Assembly: GCF_028502605.1 (NCBI RefSeq)
Contig: NC_079234.1
Location: 5,456,001 to 5,520,000 of the forward strand
Direction of reading: 5' to 3'
Length of the DNA stretch: 64,000 nt
Origin: Trichoderma breve
Taxonomy: Eukaryota > Ascomycota > Sordariomycetes > Hypocreales > Hypocreaceae
The notes beneath the pieces were generated by a model that was not told where the DNA came from, did no database searches, and saw nothing but the letters and a program-made list of their open reading frames with translations. Shown piece after piece: positions 46,433 to 56,966 of this stretch. The position numbers and the translations under genes were made by a program. How positions within the stretch are numbered: position 1 is the stretch's first letter; every line of letters starts with the position of its first letter.

Positions 46433-46899
46433 ATGGTGGTACGTCAACCGTGCTCAATGCGCGTCGCGAGTCCGGCAAGCTGACCTTCTCTCTTTTGCGC
46501 CAGTCCAAGACTACGTCTTCCGCGCTGTCAAATGCGTCCTATGTCCTTGCGGCTCTCACAGCCGGCGGCGGCGCAATTGGCTATGCTAAGACAGGCTCTG
46601 TTCCCTCAATCGCCGCCGGCGGTCTCGTTGGTCTCTTATGTATGTAGTCCGTCAATTCCAGCGCCGACCCTAGCACTGGCGTGTTAACCATTCCATGTGT
46701 CCTCCTAGACGGTCTCGGCGGATATCGCATTGCCAACGGTCAGCCTTACGGTGTGGAGTTGAGTCTGCTCGCCTCGGTTGTTCTCGGAGCTTCAGCTTTC
46801 CCTCGAGCGATCCGTCTGAGGAAACCCGTACCTATTTTCCTCAGCATCCTGTCTGCCTACGGTCTCTTCACCTTTGGCACTGCTCTGCGCAGAGCTTAA
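46433..46899 (+). CDS. TMEM14 family small membrane protein
   Basis: Exons: 46433-46438 (only ATG GTG), 46504-46639, 46709-46899, giving 110 residues; the family is usually about 105-115. The first exon codes for two residues. The product runs MVSKTTSSALSNASYVLAAL and has three to four hydrophobic, Gly-rich segments: GGGAIGYAKTGSVPSIAAGG, LVGLL joined to YGLGGYRIANG, LSLLASVVLGASAFPRAIRL and FLSILSAYGLFTFGTALRR. TMEM14 proteins sit in mitochondrial or ER membranes; animal TMEM14C affects haem synthesis. The exact role in fungi is not established. The join Y-GLGGYR restores the conserved motif. Confidence 0.9.
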
Positions 46900-47225
46900 T
46901 TGGATGGAGGAATGTCTGTGTGTTTATGTATTGGTGGATATGTAGCTGGTAAAAGCCTCAGCCATTCGACAGTCCCAAATCAAGGCTTTCTTTCCTTCAA
47001 GCGGTGTCCTGATCCATCGGCTGCCCTGCTTTGCGCTCCATGGGAATATATATGTACATTGACAAGACGTAGCGCCTATCTCCCGACTGCCCGTCTTATT
47101 CCCCCAACGCCGGTCATAAATGATACTAGATGGTGATATTGTACAAGATAAAAGGTATTTGAATGTAGAAATGAGTTGAGAATGCGGCGAAATAGAGAGA
47201 ACTCGGGTACGTCCATCGGTATCTC
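46900..47225. other. Spacer between convergent TMEM14 and CMC2 genes
   Basis: 326 bp holding two 3' ends; no gene is seen. Confidence 0.45.
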
Positions 47226-47523
47226 TTATAGACCAAGCGCCCGCTGCTCTTCCTTGATCCTATCCCGCTTTGCCCTCGCAGCGGCCCTGTTATCGTCTTG
47301 TACTTTGGAGCGCTGCTGTCGCAGACACTTGTCTACCAAGTCTTTTGCATCGTTGCAGGCGCCTGCAGCTTTGTGCATGAAGCCCTTCGCATGGCATTCT
47401 TCGAGAGCGGCAATGACCTCTTGGCATGCTGGACACCTCAATTAGATCAATGGATGATGAAACAATGTTTCAAGAGATATTTGGCATACCCATAGCATTC
47501 TGTGTGTGCAGATGAGGATGCAT
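47226..47523 (-). CDS. CMC2: COX assembly mitochondrial protein Cmc2 (twin CX9C)
   Basis: Intermembrane-space protein needed for cytochrome c oxidase assembly, imported by the Mia40 relay. Two exons (minus), 47523-47490 and 47428-47226, join in phase 1 across a 61-bp intron and give 78 residues: [12 protein letters not shown] then [16 protein letters not shown] and [18 protein letters not shown]. The two CX9C motifs are complete. The start MHPHLHT is typical of the family. An acceptor 13 bp upstream (GAG|GTGTCC) would be out of phase; CCAG|CATGCC keeps phase and restores the conserved spacing. The C-terminal tail is basic and helical ([18 protein letters not shown]). Confidence 0.92.
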
Positions 47524-47849
47524 TTTCGTTTATGCGGAGAGCAAGACGGTGGTATTGCAGATTTCGTTTCAACCAAAAGATCGGGCAATTATTTCATCAG
47601 CAGATGTTGCATCTAGGAAAAAGCTTGGACCATACAGGCAATAATTAGGCGCTACCTCTAGCGGGGGGTTTCCGCTAATAGCTGCCGCCCACAGTGCCGG
47701 GAATCAACCGATACCCACCTAAGGTTGATAGCAATGGCCTACAGGCTACAGCCACAGAAACTCTGCCTCAACATCTCGCATAGTGAATCACAGGGATAGC
47801 TGGCCCTTCTCTTACGGCCTCTCTATATATTCCTTTTACAGCGGCAACC
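47524..47849. promoter_or_regulatory. Divergent promoter of CMC2 and prefoldin 2
   Basis: 326 bp between opposed start codons; no gene is seen. The stretch 47650-47700 carries GC-rich palindrome-like words (CTCTAGCGGGGGGTTTCCGCTA) but no complete tRNA fold could be drawn. Confidence 0.45.
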
Positions 47850-48553
47850 ATGGCGTCATCACAACAACAGCTTCCTGTGAGGAAACAGCAGGGTAGGTGT
47901 CCATTCCACGGGCATTTCTTCCTTGCCCTTGCTGTCATCCCCTCCTTTGTCATCTCAATCTCACGTTGCTAATCATATTCATAGATCTTCAGACGACTTA
48001 CTCCAACTACAAGAACACACTGCAGCAGATTGCCTCAAAAATCGGCGATATTGAGCAGGAGGCAGAAGAGCACAAGTTCGTTCTTCCTTCCACCTTTTCG
48101 CCAATCCCTCTTTTGCTATTTCTTGACCTTTTTCGCCCTGGGATATCAACCCCCACGCTTCCAAGCCATGTTTCATCCCTTCCCTGTCCACGCCGCTCAT
48201 TTTCAGCCTCAGCGTGACTCAATGTATCACACCGCTAATTCGGCGACTATTCTAGGCTTGTGCTCGAGACTTTGGAGCCGCTTTCGGGGGATCGAAAGTG
48301 TTTCCGCTTGATCAACGGAGTGCTCGTGGAGAGAACAGTCAAGGATGTCGTGCCAGCACTGAAGACAAATCAGGAGGGACTGAAGAAAGTCCTCGATGAT
48401 TTGGTGAAACAGTACAAAAACAAGCAGGATGAATTAGACAAGTGGAAGGTTCGTATCCAATGCGTCCAGTGCCTTGTCAAAGTCCAATTGAAAGCTAACC
48501 TCTCTTTGCCAAACCAACAGAAGAAGAACAATGTTCAGGTAGTACAGCAGTGA
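47850..48553 (+). CDS. GIM4: Prefoldin subunit 2 (Gim4)
   Basis: Beta-type subunit of the prefoldin hexamer that delivers actin and tubulin to the TRiC chaperonin. Exons: 47850-47892, 47985-48075, 48256-48448, 48521-48553, joined in phases 1, 2 and 0, giving 119 residues. N-terminal coiled coil DLQTTYSNYKNTLQQIASKI, the beta-hairpin core LVLETLEPLSGDRKCFRLIN followed by GVLVERTVKDV, then a second coiled coil LKKVLDDLVKQYKNKQDELD. Intron 2 has a GTTCGT donor and is 180 bp; the K-LVLETL join needs it. The length fits the family. Confidence 0.93.
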
Positions 48554-51500
48554 GGTATGCAACAAACTATGTCATCTAATAGGGAGAAAAAAAATTGGAA
48601 AAACTTTTCGTGGCCAAGCAAGAGCCCAACCATTTGATGAAGCGGCTGAATACGTGGATTCTACCACCCATCCTCAATCGCGAATGCACCTCCATCTGTT
48701 TCATTTTGCTTTCCTCGTCAGCATACAGCTGCCTATGCCACACCATCCAGCTCTACGTGGCCATGCCCCTGAACGACGCAGAAGCAGAGCCTTGGCATTT
48801 CAAATGGTCCTTGAGGCCTGGTTGTTCAGCCGCTCGGAATTCATCCTTCTGCTGATGGTGCCTCAGAGCCCAACTGCATGCAGCATCCACCTTGCCGTAT
48901 CCGCAGCTTGGGCCACGCGCAGCGTGTGAGAATTAATTACTGTGATGCAAACAGGGGTCCATCTGTGCGATTTGGTGTGTCTTTCAATATATGGATTCCC
49001 AACAATCGGAGTCTCAGGGGAGGTCTAGATGCGTACAAATCACTTTACATTGCCGCAGCCCAATCGGAACGTTTCGCCAGCGTCAGCCGCACTATATGCT
49101 ATATCACATCGAAGAGTGCGTTCATCACCGAGTCTGAAGCGAGCATTCGCCTACGCATGTGGCATCCCTCTCGGAGATTTCATCACCAATGCATACGAGT
49201 ATGCGGCGTAGCTCTTGAGATGCGACTTCACACTGCCAAGTGGCAAGCCATGATGACAACACTTCATCTAACGGATTTCAGGGTAGTAGCCACCCTCCAT
49301 CAACCTCATCGATATTTGAGAATCACACAACTTACACATGAGAATCTCTTAAGGACATACATGGGGACCCATCTGCGGGTTGTCAAGCCGGCTTAATGCA
49401 GGAGTGGGGGGCTCACTACTTCTCATCCCCCTCCTCGTGGCTCGTATGTTCGCTCGTGACACCACCACTAGAGCAGTCTTTTTCATGGAAGAAGCGTGGA
49501 ATCGTTTCTGGAATGTTACGTCGCCAGGCTAGAGTGGGACGAAGAGGCCCAGAAGCAAATAAGGGGGAAGAAACGAAGCCGCTAGATATGCATTCATTGA
49601 CAACTACTCGCATCTTGTGTGCCTTGAACGCCGCACGAAAGGCTACTATATTAGCCAGAAGCGGCTACAGACATGAAACGATTTCTGCGAACTGCAAACT
49701 GTGGATGCCCGGGTTGCTTACGTTGTGCGAGTGTTGTAACCCGTCTCCATGTCACGATGACACTTACCGCCATTATGCATTGCTCGCATCTGTCATGCAG
49801 CACGCCAGCGACTGGGGGAAATATCATACGGAGTAGTGTTTGTAACTTTCTGGTTCCTCACACGCACGGATTAGACAGAGCAAGTCGATCAACGACGGCA
49901 AATACCACAAATTCTCGTACATGCGCGATGAGAGCTACTACTCATCAAATGGGCTTAGCTTGCCTGCAGGATCCAACCCCAACAAGTGAAAGCACGCGGG
50001 CGGGAGAGGATTGAACTTGGACACATCGAGGAAACGGATGTTTATGCGCATGTTCGTGCTTCATGCCCAAGCCGGGTGCAGCTGGGCTTCAAGCCAGCTC
50101 AGCACCCATCCATCCATCAAGCAAGCCCGCCATCCTTCCGTCTAGCCATGCACAGGGACATGGGCAGAATGGGAGGGCGAGGGACGTTTGGGCTCGCTAC
50201 CCAATCAATCTGCGGACCGCCGGCAGCTTAGGGGCGCCGTTTCGAAGTGCTTAGACAGAGCGAAATGCCGTCTTTTCAGAGGTTACCACGGAATGCATGT
50301 AGCCGTCTCTGGCGGAGCTGTGCCTGGAGCGAAGAAAGAAGAAAAGAACCAACAGATGGGCCTTTTCGCAGCGCCAACGTCACCATTGGCCCAAACAACT
50401 GCCCAATGCCCGAGTGGTTGTCGAGAACCAGGCCGTGGTTCGTTCCCGCCCGGCGTCGGTCACCAGCCAACCACTGGGCAGACTTGAAATGCGGCCCAAT
50501 GACTTGACAACTCGTTTTTTTGGGGGCCCGACTTTTCAGCCACCGGGTTCCTGAGGAGAGGCTTGCCTTAGCGGCCTCTGGCCATGGCCTGCGATCCATT
50601 GTCAAATGAGCAACTGCAGTCACCCACCATCCCGGTACCGTCTTCGTGGGCTGGCATGCAGTTTCGTTTGCGACGACGACGTCACAGCCACGAGGCTGAC
50701 CATGCCTGTATCACGGCATATCGCAGGACAGGGTAGCTGGTACAAGTGCACCGGCCTGTTTTTCGCTGCGCCAGGACAGGGGGGAGGGCTCTCGCTGGCT
50801 GCTAGACTCTGTCAAGATGCCATTGATGCCTTTTTGTTTTCTCCCGATGCAGGAATATCATCCGAAGGCCTTTTAGTTGATGCCACCAAGAGAGAGGACA
50901 CCGCGGATAGCTGCTGTAACACACCGCCTCTGATGCCTTGGTACGACCATTCGGCCCCCCCTTGGGAGTTTTAGCCCAGCAAAAGACGCACTTGGGACGA
51001 GGATTATCAATTGTAGGGTGATGTTGGTCGTGGTTAAAGGCTCACATGAGGCATTCTAAAGCAGCATCATGTCGAGCCGGGGTGTGCGGATTGAGTGGTC
51101 TGGTGATTTGAGCGCATACATATGCGGTGGGCCTTTTTTGGTTCTTTTTAATAGGATTTTCTCGTAATGGAGAATGCTGCTGCAACTGCCAACCCAGTTG
51201 GATTTATCATACAGATGGATGCCACGCTTACACGAGCTGCTAACTATAGTACTGTTCCCTGGATATTATAGTAGCTCTCATTGATGGCAGCATTAGTACT
51301 AATCGAGGACCGATGTAGTCTGGCAGCTGATGCTATCACCACTTTTCAGGTAATGGGTAGCATCATACTAAGCCGGCATAGGTAGATCGTGTCGCATGTC
51401 CCAAGAGCCACCAGGTACCTCTGCTCGGTAAGTGGTCGACGTCGAAATGTTTGAATGGCTCCAGACATATTGAACGATACCAATCACGCAAGTAACCTGG

Positions 51501-52640
51501 TACTGTCAGCTTCAGCTCCAGATACCCGCCCTGCTAGTGCAGATCGAGCTGCCCAAGGTAGCTTTGCTGCTGGGCAACAACAACCCACTCGCTGGCGGTA
51601 CCGCAGCACGCAGCGCAGTATGAAGCGGTACCTCGAGCCATTGTTTCCCCCGTCTATCGATAAAGCTGCAAAAGGCTGTCACTGCAGCGCTGCCCATCCA
51701 AAGAGAAGTGCCTTAGTACCGGGCTAGCTGCGCAAAGTACCGCGCTACCTGCCTGCCAGGTTCCCGCTGTTATTTCGGCCGACAACACCGCGCTGCTGTC
51801 CACCACTAGCCTCGTCCTTCTTTTTCCTCTTTGCACTCCACATCCACATTCACACTTATGCACCCACGCCAGCCGCGGAAGCAAACAGCGCAATACACCC
51901 TCGTGAGACGCTTCCCAGACTCCCCCCCGCGAGCCTCCTGTTCTGACCTCGAACCAGTCGCCTTACGACCCGGAACCCTGCGCGACCGTGTAACTTGGGC
52001 CGCGCCACCAATCCGTCCCAGAAGCCGTTTGCAACGCGAAGACCTCGTCTGTTGTCCAAGGCGCACCCCCGTCGGCCTTGTCACTGTCTGTTGTTCGAGC
52101 TGTGAATCCTCGAATCTGCCTGGCATTGCCGTAGCCAGAGCCAGAGCCGGAGAGACCGTCAGCGGCTGAGAAAGCAGTGCTTGTGCTTGATTCGCTCACG
52201 CCCTCGTAGCAGCGCTGCTCTGCCTGGACAGAGCTTTGTTGTTTTGCTCCCCAATCGTATCGACTGGAAGCTCTTTACGACTGCGGACCCTATTTTTTTT
52301 TTTTTACCAAGGCCACCCCTCCCCCTCCGGCCTTTCCCCTCCAACCAGGGACATTCTCTCCCAACCGGCTTGCCAGCCCATACATACATACGCCAAGCGG
52401 GCGTCATAGGTCCTGCGTCGTCCCAGCCAGGGCAGACCCAACCTGCCGCGACCTAGATCCCTCGCGTTTTGTCACGATTGACGCATCTTTTCGCACTGCA
52501 CACACCCCTCTCGACGTATCGGGCAAGCTCTACTATCTCTGCGACGTGGCCAGGGGGACACATCACCGCGAAGCCTACCGAAGCTGTACCAACCCGAAGA
52601 TTCTACAAAAGACGCTAGCAGCCGCTGCAGGTAGCCAAAT
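48554..52640. other. 4.1 kb gene-free block and HapC leader
   Basis: No recognisable protein or RNA gene. The longest frames (for example 48878-49396 plus, 172 codons) look non-coding. One TACGAGTA word lies at 49194. The segment 52290-52350 is a strong pyrimidine tract (T run, then C-rich), and the last ~450 bp before the HapC start has several short upstream open frames, as expected for a long leader. CCAAT or ATTGG words occur near 49060, 50205 and 50388, compatible with autoregulation by the CCAAT-binding complex; this is inference. Confidence 0.5.
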
Positions 52641-53599
52641 ATGTCCGACTCCCCTCAATCTCCTCCAAAGGATGTCGACCAAGGTGCACAGTCACCCGAC
52701 GAGGAAGGACAAATGAATGATAACCAGGAACCCCACTCGGCCGGAGGGACTGGCTATGAGTTTGAAGGTGTCAAAGAGCAAGACCGGTGGTTGCCTATAG
52801 CCAATGGTATGTCTTCATCATCCCCCCCTCGGCGCCATTCTCGAATCATGATTGCTTGCCGCATGTGTGTGAGCTGCTCGCTTTTCTCAGCCTCGCATAT
52901 TTCCTATGCCTCACCATTTGTTTCCTAATGTGCAGGAGACGACGCGCGCCTCCAAGGCCGACAAAGCCGATGAGCTTGATGCTAACATTCGCAACTTTGC
53001 TCCAGTCGCCCGAATCATGAAGAATGCCCTACCTGACAACGCCAAGATAGCAAAGGAGGCTAAAGAGTGCATGCAAGAGTGTGTGAGCGAGTTCATCTCC
53101 TTTATAACTAGCGAAGGTATGTCTGTGTTCTGGGCTTTGTCTCATAGAGAGCGCCTTTGCGTATACTGACTTGCCTTGCCTCGCCCCAGCCTCGGAGAAA
53201 TGCCAGCAAGAAAAACGCAAGACAGTCAACGGAGAAGACATCTTGTTTGCCATGACTTCGCTGGGCTTCGAGAACTACGCAGAGGCTCTCAAGGTCTATC
53301 TTTCAAAGTACCGTGAGGTGAGATAGAGTCTACACTGTCAACCCTTCTCACAGTTCTTTTTTTCTAACAAGGTGATGGGAAAATAGCAACAAAATCAATC
53401 GAACCGTGATCGCGTTCTAGAGAACAACAACTGGGGCGGCCAAATGATCCCGGGTGCTGAAAAGACTGAGCCAGGCACAACGAGCGCCGATTACGCACCC
53501 CCTGAAGGAACGAACCCTGCTGAAGGCGGCACCGATCCGAACTACATGTATACTTCTCATGCCGGTCACAACGGAACGGGTGCTGGAGAGGGTTATTAA
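52641..53599 (+). CDS. hapC: CCAAT-binding factor subunit HapC (NF-YB/HAP3)
   Basis: Histone-fold subunit of the heterotrimeric CCAAT-binding complex, a global regulator of respiration, iron use, redox response and secondary metabolism in fungi. Exons: 52641-52806, 53006-53116, 53190-53317, 53387-53599, joined in phases 1, 1 and 0, giving 205 residues. The NF-YB core is complete: [10 protein letters not shown] joined to [20 protein letters not shown], then [17 protein letters not shown] joined to [20 protein letters not shown] and [20 protein letters not shown]. The first 45 residues are acidic/polar and the C terminus Gly/Asn-rich. Intron 1 (199 bp) contains a second acceptor-like CAG at 52934-52936 and an in-frame open stretch continuing into exon 2 (see findings). 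The GCTAAC branch site at 52981 supports the acceptor used here. Confidence 0.97.
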
Positions 53600-54899
53600 G
53601 GGGGGTTTGCCGGCCGATAGCCTCCATGGACTGCAGATGGCAAGGTCTGGTACCTCTACCCCTCCCGGTAAGCCTGGCAGAAGGGAGGGTTCGTCGATTT
53701 CTTCCGAAACCTCTCCTGATTCTCGGACCATGGCTCTCAGCTCTCAATTTGACATGTAAAAACATCAGTGCTTGATCATTTAACTTGGGGCAATGATATT
53801 TCCAGTATACTTGAAGTTGGAAAGGGTGGGGCAAGAGTGAGGAGAGAAGGGGCATGAAAGAATTCCAACTTTCTCTTAGGCGAATGCATGGGCTCAACTT
53901 TGTTTTCTTTTTTTATTTTCTTTAGTTCTTGGGCTTCAGCTACAGATGATTGTTCAGACAGGTAGATTCTCCCTTGAAGCTTGACCTGTCGACTCAGGAG
54001 CGGTCCTGGGATACGACATACATCTTTCTCGACATCAGGGAATTCAGGACTTTTCCAAGCAGGATAACGGATTATGCATGGGGTCCAGACTGTGGGTTAC
54101 GGAGTTGGAATATTCGATACGAGTTTACTACTACGGGCTAGTACTATCAAGAGTTTAGTGCTGCTAGGTATATCCATTTTATATCAACCGTCATTTGTTT
54201 TTCATGTTGCGATGTAAATTGCGATTGCCACCATGATGACGTATCGTACGTAGCTATTAACGACGCCTCTATTTGAGTCATGAATGACTCTTACATAGTC
54301 AAGTGATACTGCATTGCGGTGGCGTCAGTGGGATTCCATAGAATGCATGCATGGCTGGAAATGCTACAGATTTTGATGTGTTACGGCTCTCACCTCACAT
54401 CCACTTGGTTACCTGTCAAAGCCATGCAACTTCGTCATTGTTTAACAAAGGCGCCTCGCAAAGGCAAAAGAATATTCCGAAGTGCGCACGGACCACCTTT
54501 GCTGCCTAAGCCGACTTGGTTGCAAGGCACGTGCGGGGTCCCCACTTGATTGAAAATCTTCCCTGACGCATATTACTGTGCAGGAAAAAAATAATCCATG
54601 TCCAGCATTGACGCCGTCACTCTCCCCAGCATCATTTCAACCACATTCGAGTCGACGGCTATTTTCGCATTTCTACAGCTGGAGCCCAAGCCATGTGCTT
54701 GCGCTTATCCGAGAGAGAGACTGATTGTATTTTTTAAGTGCTCCGTAGCTTGAGTATGAAGGGACTTGGCCACCGCAGAGAACAGCCGTTTCCTTTCATT
54801 GCTGCATTCCTGTAACGGACGCCGCGACAATCGCCATCAATCTTGCTAGCATCTTGACTTTGCGCTCTTCGTTGCCATCGGCTAGCGACATTGCCATCC
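53600..54899. other. Spacer between HapC and RRN3
   Basis: 1.3 kb: HapC 3' flank and RRN3 promoter, both genes on the plus strand. No gene is recognised. Confidence 0.5.
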
Positions 54900-56966
54900 A
54901 TGCGACCCTTCATTTCAGCCCCAAGAAGCCTCCCCGGTACTTTGCCTAGGAGCACTCCTCCGGTCAAATCCATACTCAAGCCTGCCTCAGCTCTTGGCCG
55001 CAGGAAGGACCAGCACGATACGCCCAGCGAGGGCTCAGAGGCCCAGGAGGCTTCCAGCAAGCGCCGCAAGGTGTTCTTCGACGATATAAAGAATGTGACG
55101 TACGAGGTCGGCCGGCGAACAATGGATGAAGTCAAGTTAGAAGTGCGCATGGCGCTCGAGGCACACCTCCGGGGAGACGACGGCCAGTACGACGGCCTGA
55201 AAGAGATGTTCGCCAACGATAAGAAGAGATACCTACCGCCGGTGGTGGGAGAAGAGGACGATACGTTGAAGCCTCACGAGCTGCAAGTTTACCTGATGGC
55301 TCTGACCGGATGCATCCCCATTCTGAAGAGCAAGGACTGCAATGGCCTGGTCAAGGTCATTCTCAACTGCTCTTGGCTGGGGCGAGATGCCGCCTTTGTC
55401 AAAGTGTTTACGCACTTCCTAGCCGCATTGGTCAGCGCTCAGGGATCGTACCTCAACCAAGTCTTGACCATGATCGTGGACAAGTTCCACGACACTCGCC
55501 CATCCTCATGGCGAGTCCCCGATTTCCCCGAGATCAGCCGCGACACGATGCGAGAGAGGCTGCATTCGACCTTACAATACCTTCTCAAGATGTTCCCATC
55601 CGCCGTAGGAGTCTTAGAAAACCTGCTGAGAAGCAAGTTCCCGTTCCTCGACGATTCGATGAGGGTCCACATGGCCTATATCCACAACCTTCTCCAGGTC
55701 AAAGAATACGTGCCTGACTTGCAGGATGACATTTTCGACATGATACTAGATCGCGTTGTTAAAATTGACTCACAGATGCAGTTAGATCTGGAAGACACGG
55801 ATGATGACATCACTGCCGCCGTCATGTACGCGCTGCGCGAGAACCCTCAAGAAGAGACAGGCAGCTGGGAAGACGAGGCAGATGATGACAGCGATACCGA
55901 ATCCGTCGATAGCGACGACGTAGACTATGACCAAGAGGCCGTCCGAATCAAGACTCTCAAAGACAGCGTGGAGAAGATGGACTCGATGCTTGATACCCTG
56001 TTCGCCGTCTACACGCCACACTTTACAAACCCTGGGTCGGACAAGGCGTTTGACATGTTCGTCACCATCCTGCGCGAGTTTGACCAAATGGTCCTGCCGA
56101 CGTACAAATCGCGGCACACGCAATTCCTCATCTTTCATTTTGCACAGCAGCACGAGCGGCTTACGGACGCGTTTTGCGGTCAGCTTATTGCTAGCGCCTT
56201 CCAGAGCAACACGCCGAATATTTTGAAGCAGGCTGCTGCCGCCTACCTGGCAAGCTTTGTCGCCCGAGGGGCACTCGTGCCGCGCAGCCTGGTGCGCACT
56301 ATCTTTATGCTCTTGATCCATCATTTGGACCAGTACCGCAGGAAATACGAGCCCCTTTGCCGCGGTCCGGACCTCAAGCGCTTCCACCCTTACTACAGCC
56401 TTCTACAAGCCACCCTCTACATTTTTTGCTTCCGCTGGCAAGACTTGATTGTGTCTGCTCCCGAATTTGTCGACCCCGAAGACCCAGCATCTTATATTGG
56501 CCAGGATCTCGAGTGGATTGGCACGATGAGAAAAGATCTTTCAACTCACATCTTTGGCAAGCTCAACCCACTCAAGGTGTGCGCGCCCGTCATTGTCGAC
56601 GAGTTTGCCAAGCTGGCGCATCGACTCAACTTCATGTACGCATATCCGTTGATCGAAAGCAACAAACGCATCCGGTTGACGCAGTTCTTGTCGTCAACTT
56701 ACTCTACCGGAGGCGCCCTCAGAGATTCTGGGTTCGATACTCAAGAGGAGAGCTTTCACCAGCTGGACCCGTATTTCCCGTTTGACCCATACCAGCTGCC
56801 AGTGAGCAAACGGTGGCTAGTGAACGACTATGTGCATTGGAAAGCAATCCCAGGCTTGAATGCAGAAGACGATGAAGAAGACAGTGACGAATTTGACGAC
56901 GACGAGGATGACGAAGAGCTTAACGAAGGCACCGCAACCGATAGCGACGGCGGGGAGTCTGAGTAA
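54900..56966 (+). CDS. RRN3: RNA polymerase I initiation factor Rrn3 (TIF-IA)
   Basis: Binds RNA polymerase I and recruits it to the rDNA promoter; a main target of growth control of rRNA synthesis. Single exon, 688 residues, in the family's usual range. The N terminus is short and basic/Pro-rich (MRPFISAPRSLPGTLPRSTP). The all-helical HEAT-like body includes KVILNCSWLGRDAAFVKVFT and LLRSKFPFLDDSMRVHMAYI, an acidic linker (DDSDTESVDSDDVDYD) and the conserved blocks QAAAAYLASFVARGALVPRS and HPYYSLLQATLYIFCFRWQD. Near the end come YPFDPYQLP-like text (FPFDPYQLPVSKRW) and an Asp/Glu-rich tail. The in-frame TTG upstream is rejected for the ATG at 54900. Firm identification. Confidence 0.95.
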   Translation: MRPFISAPRSLPGTLPRSTPPVKSILKPASALGRRKDQHDTPSEGSEAQEASSKRRKVFFDDIKNVTYEVGRRTMDEVKLEVRMALEAHLRGDDGQYDGLKEMFANDKKRYLPPVVGEEDDTLKPHELQVYLMALTGCIPILKSKDCNGLVKVILNCSWLGRDAAFVKVFTHFLAALVSAQGSYLNQVLTMIVDKFHDTRPSSWRVPDFPEISRDTMRERLHSTLQYLLKMFPSAVGVLENLLRSKFPFLDDSMRVHMAYIHNLLQVKEYVPDLQDDIFDMILDRVVKIDSQMQLDLEDTDDDITAAVMYALRENPQEETGSWEDEADDDSDTESVDSDDVDYDQEAVRIKTLKDSVEKMDSMLDTLFAVYTPHFTNPGSDKAFDMFVTILREFDQMVLPTYKSRHTQFLIFHFAQQHERLTDAFCGQLIASAFQSNTPNILKQAAAAYLASFVARGALVPRSLVRTIFMLLIHHLDQYRRKYEPLCRGPDLKRFHPYYSLLQATLYIFCFRWQDLIVSAPEFVDPEDPASYIGQDLEWIGTMRKDLSTHIFGKLNPLKVCAPVIVDEFAKLAHRLNFMYAYPLIESNKRIRLTQFLSSTYSTGGALRDSGFDTQEESFHQLDPYFPFDPYQLPVSKRWLVNDYVHWKAIPGLNAEDDEEDSDEFDDDEDDEELNEGTATDSDGGESE

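Noticed and set aside
47650..47700. Possible tRNA-like fold in the CMC2/PFD2 promoter
   Set aside because: Palindromic words are present but no acceptor stem, A box and B box could be combined into a cloverleaf.
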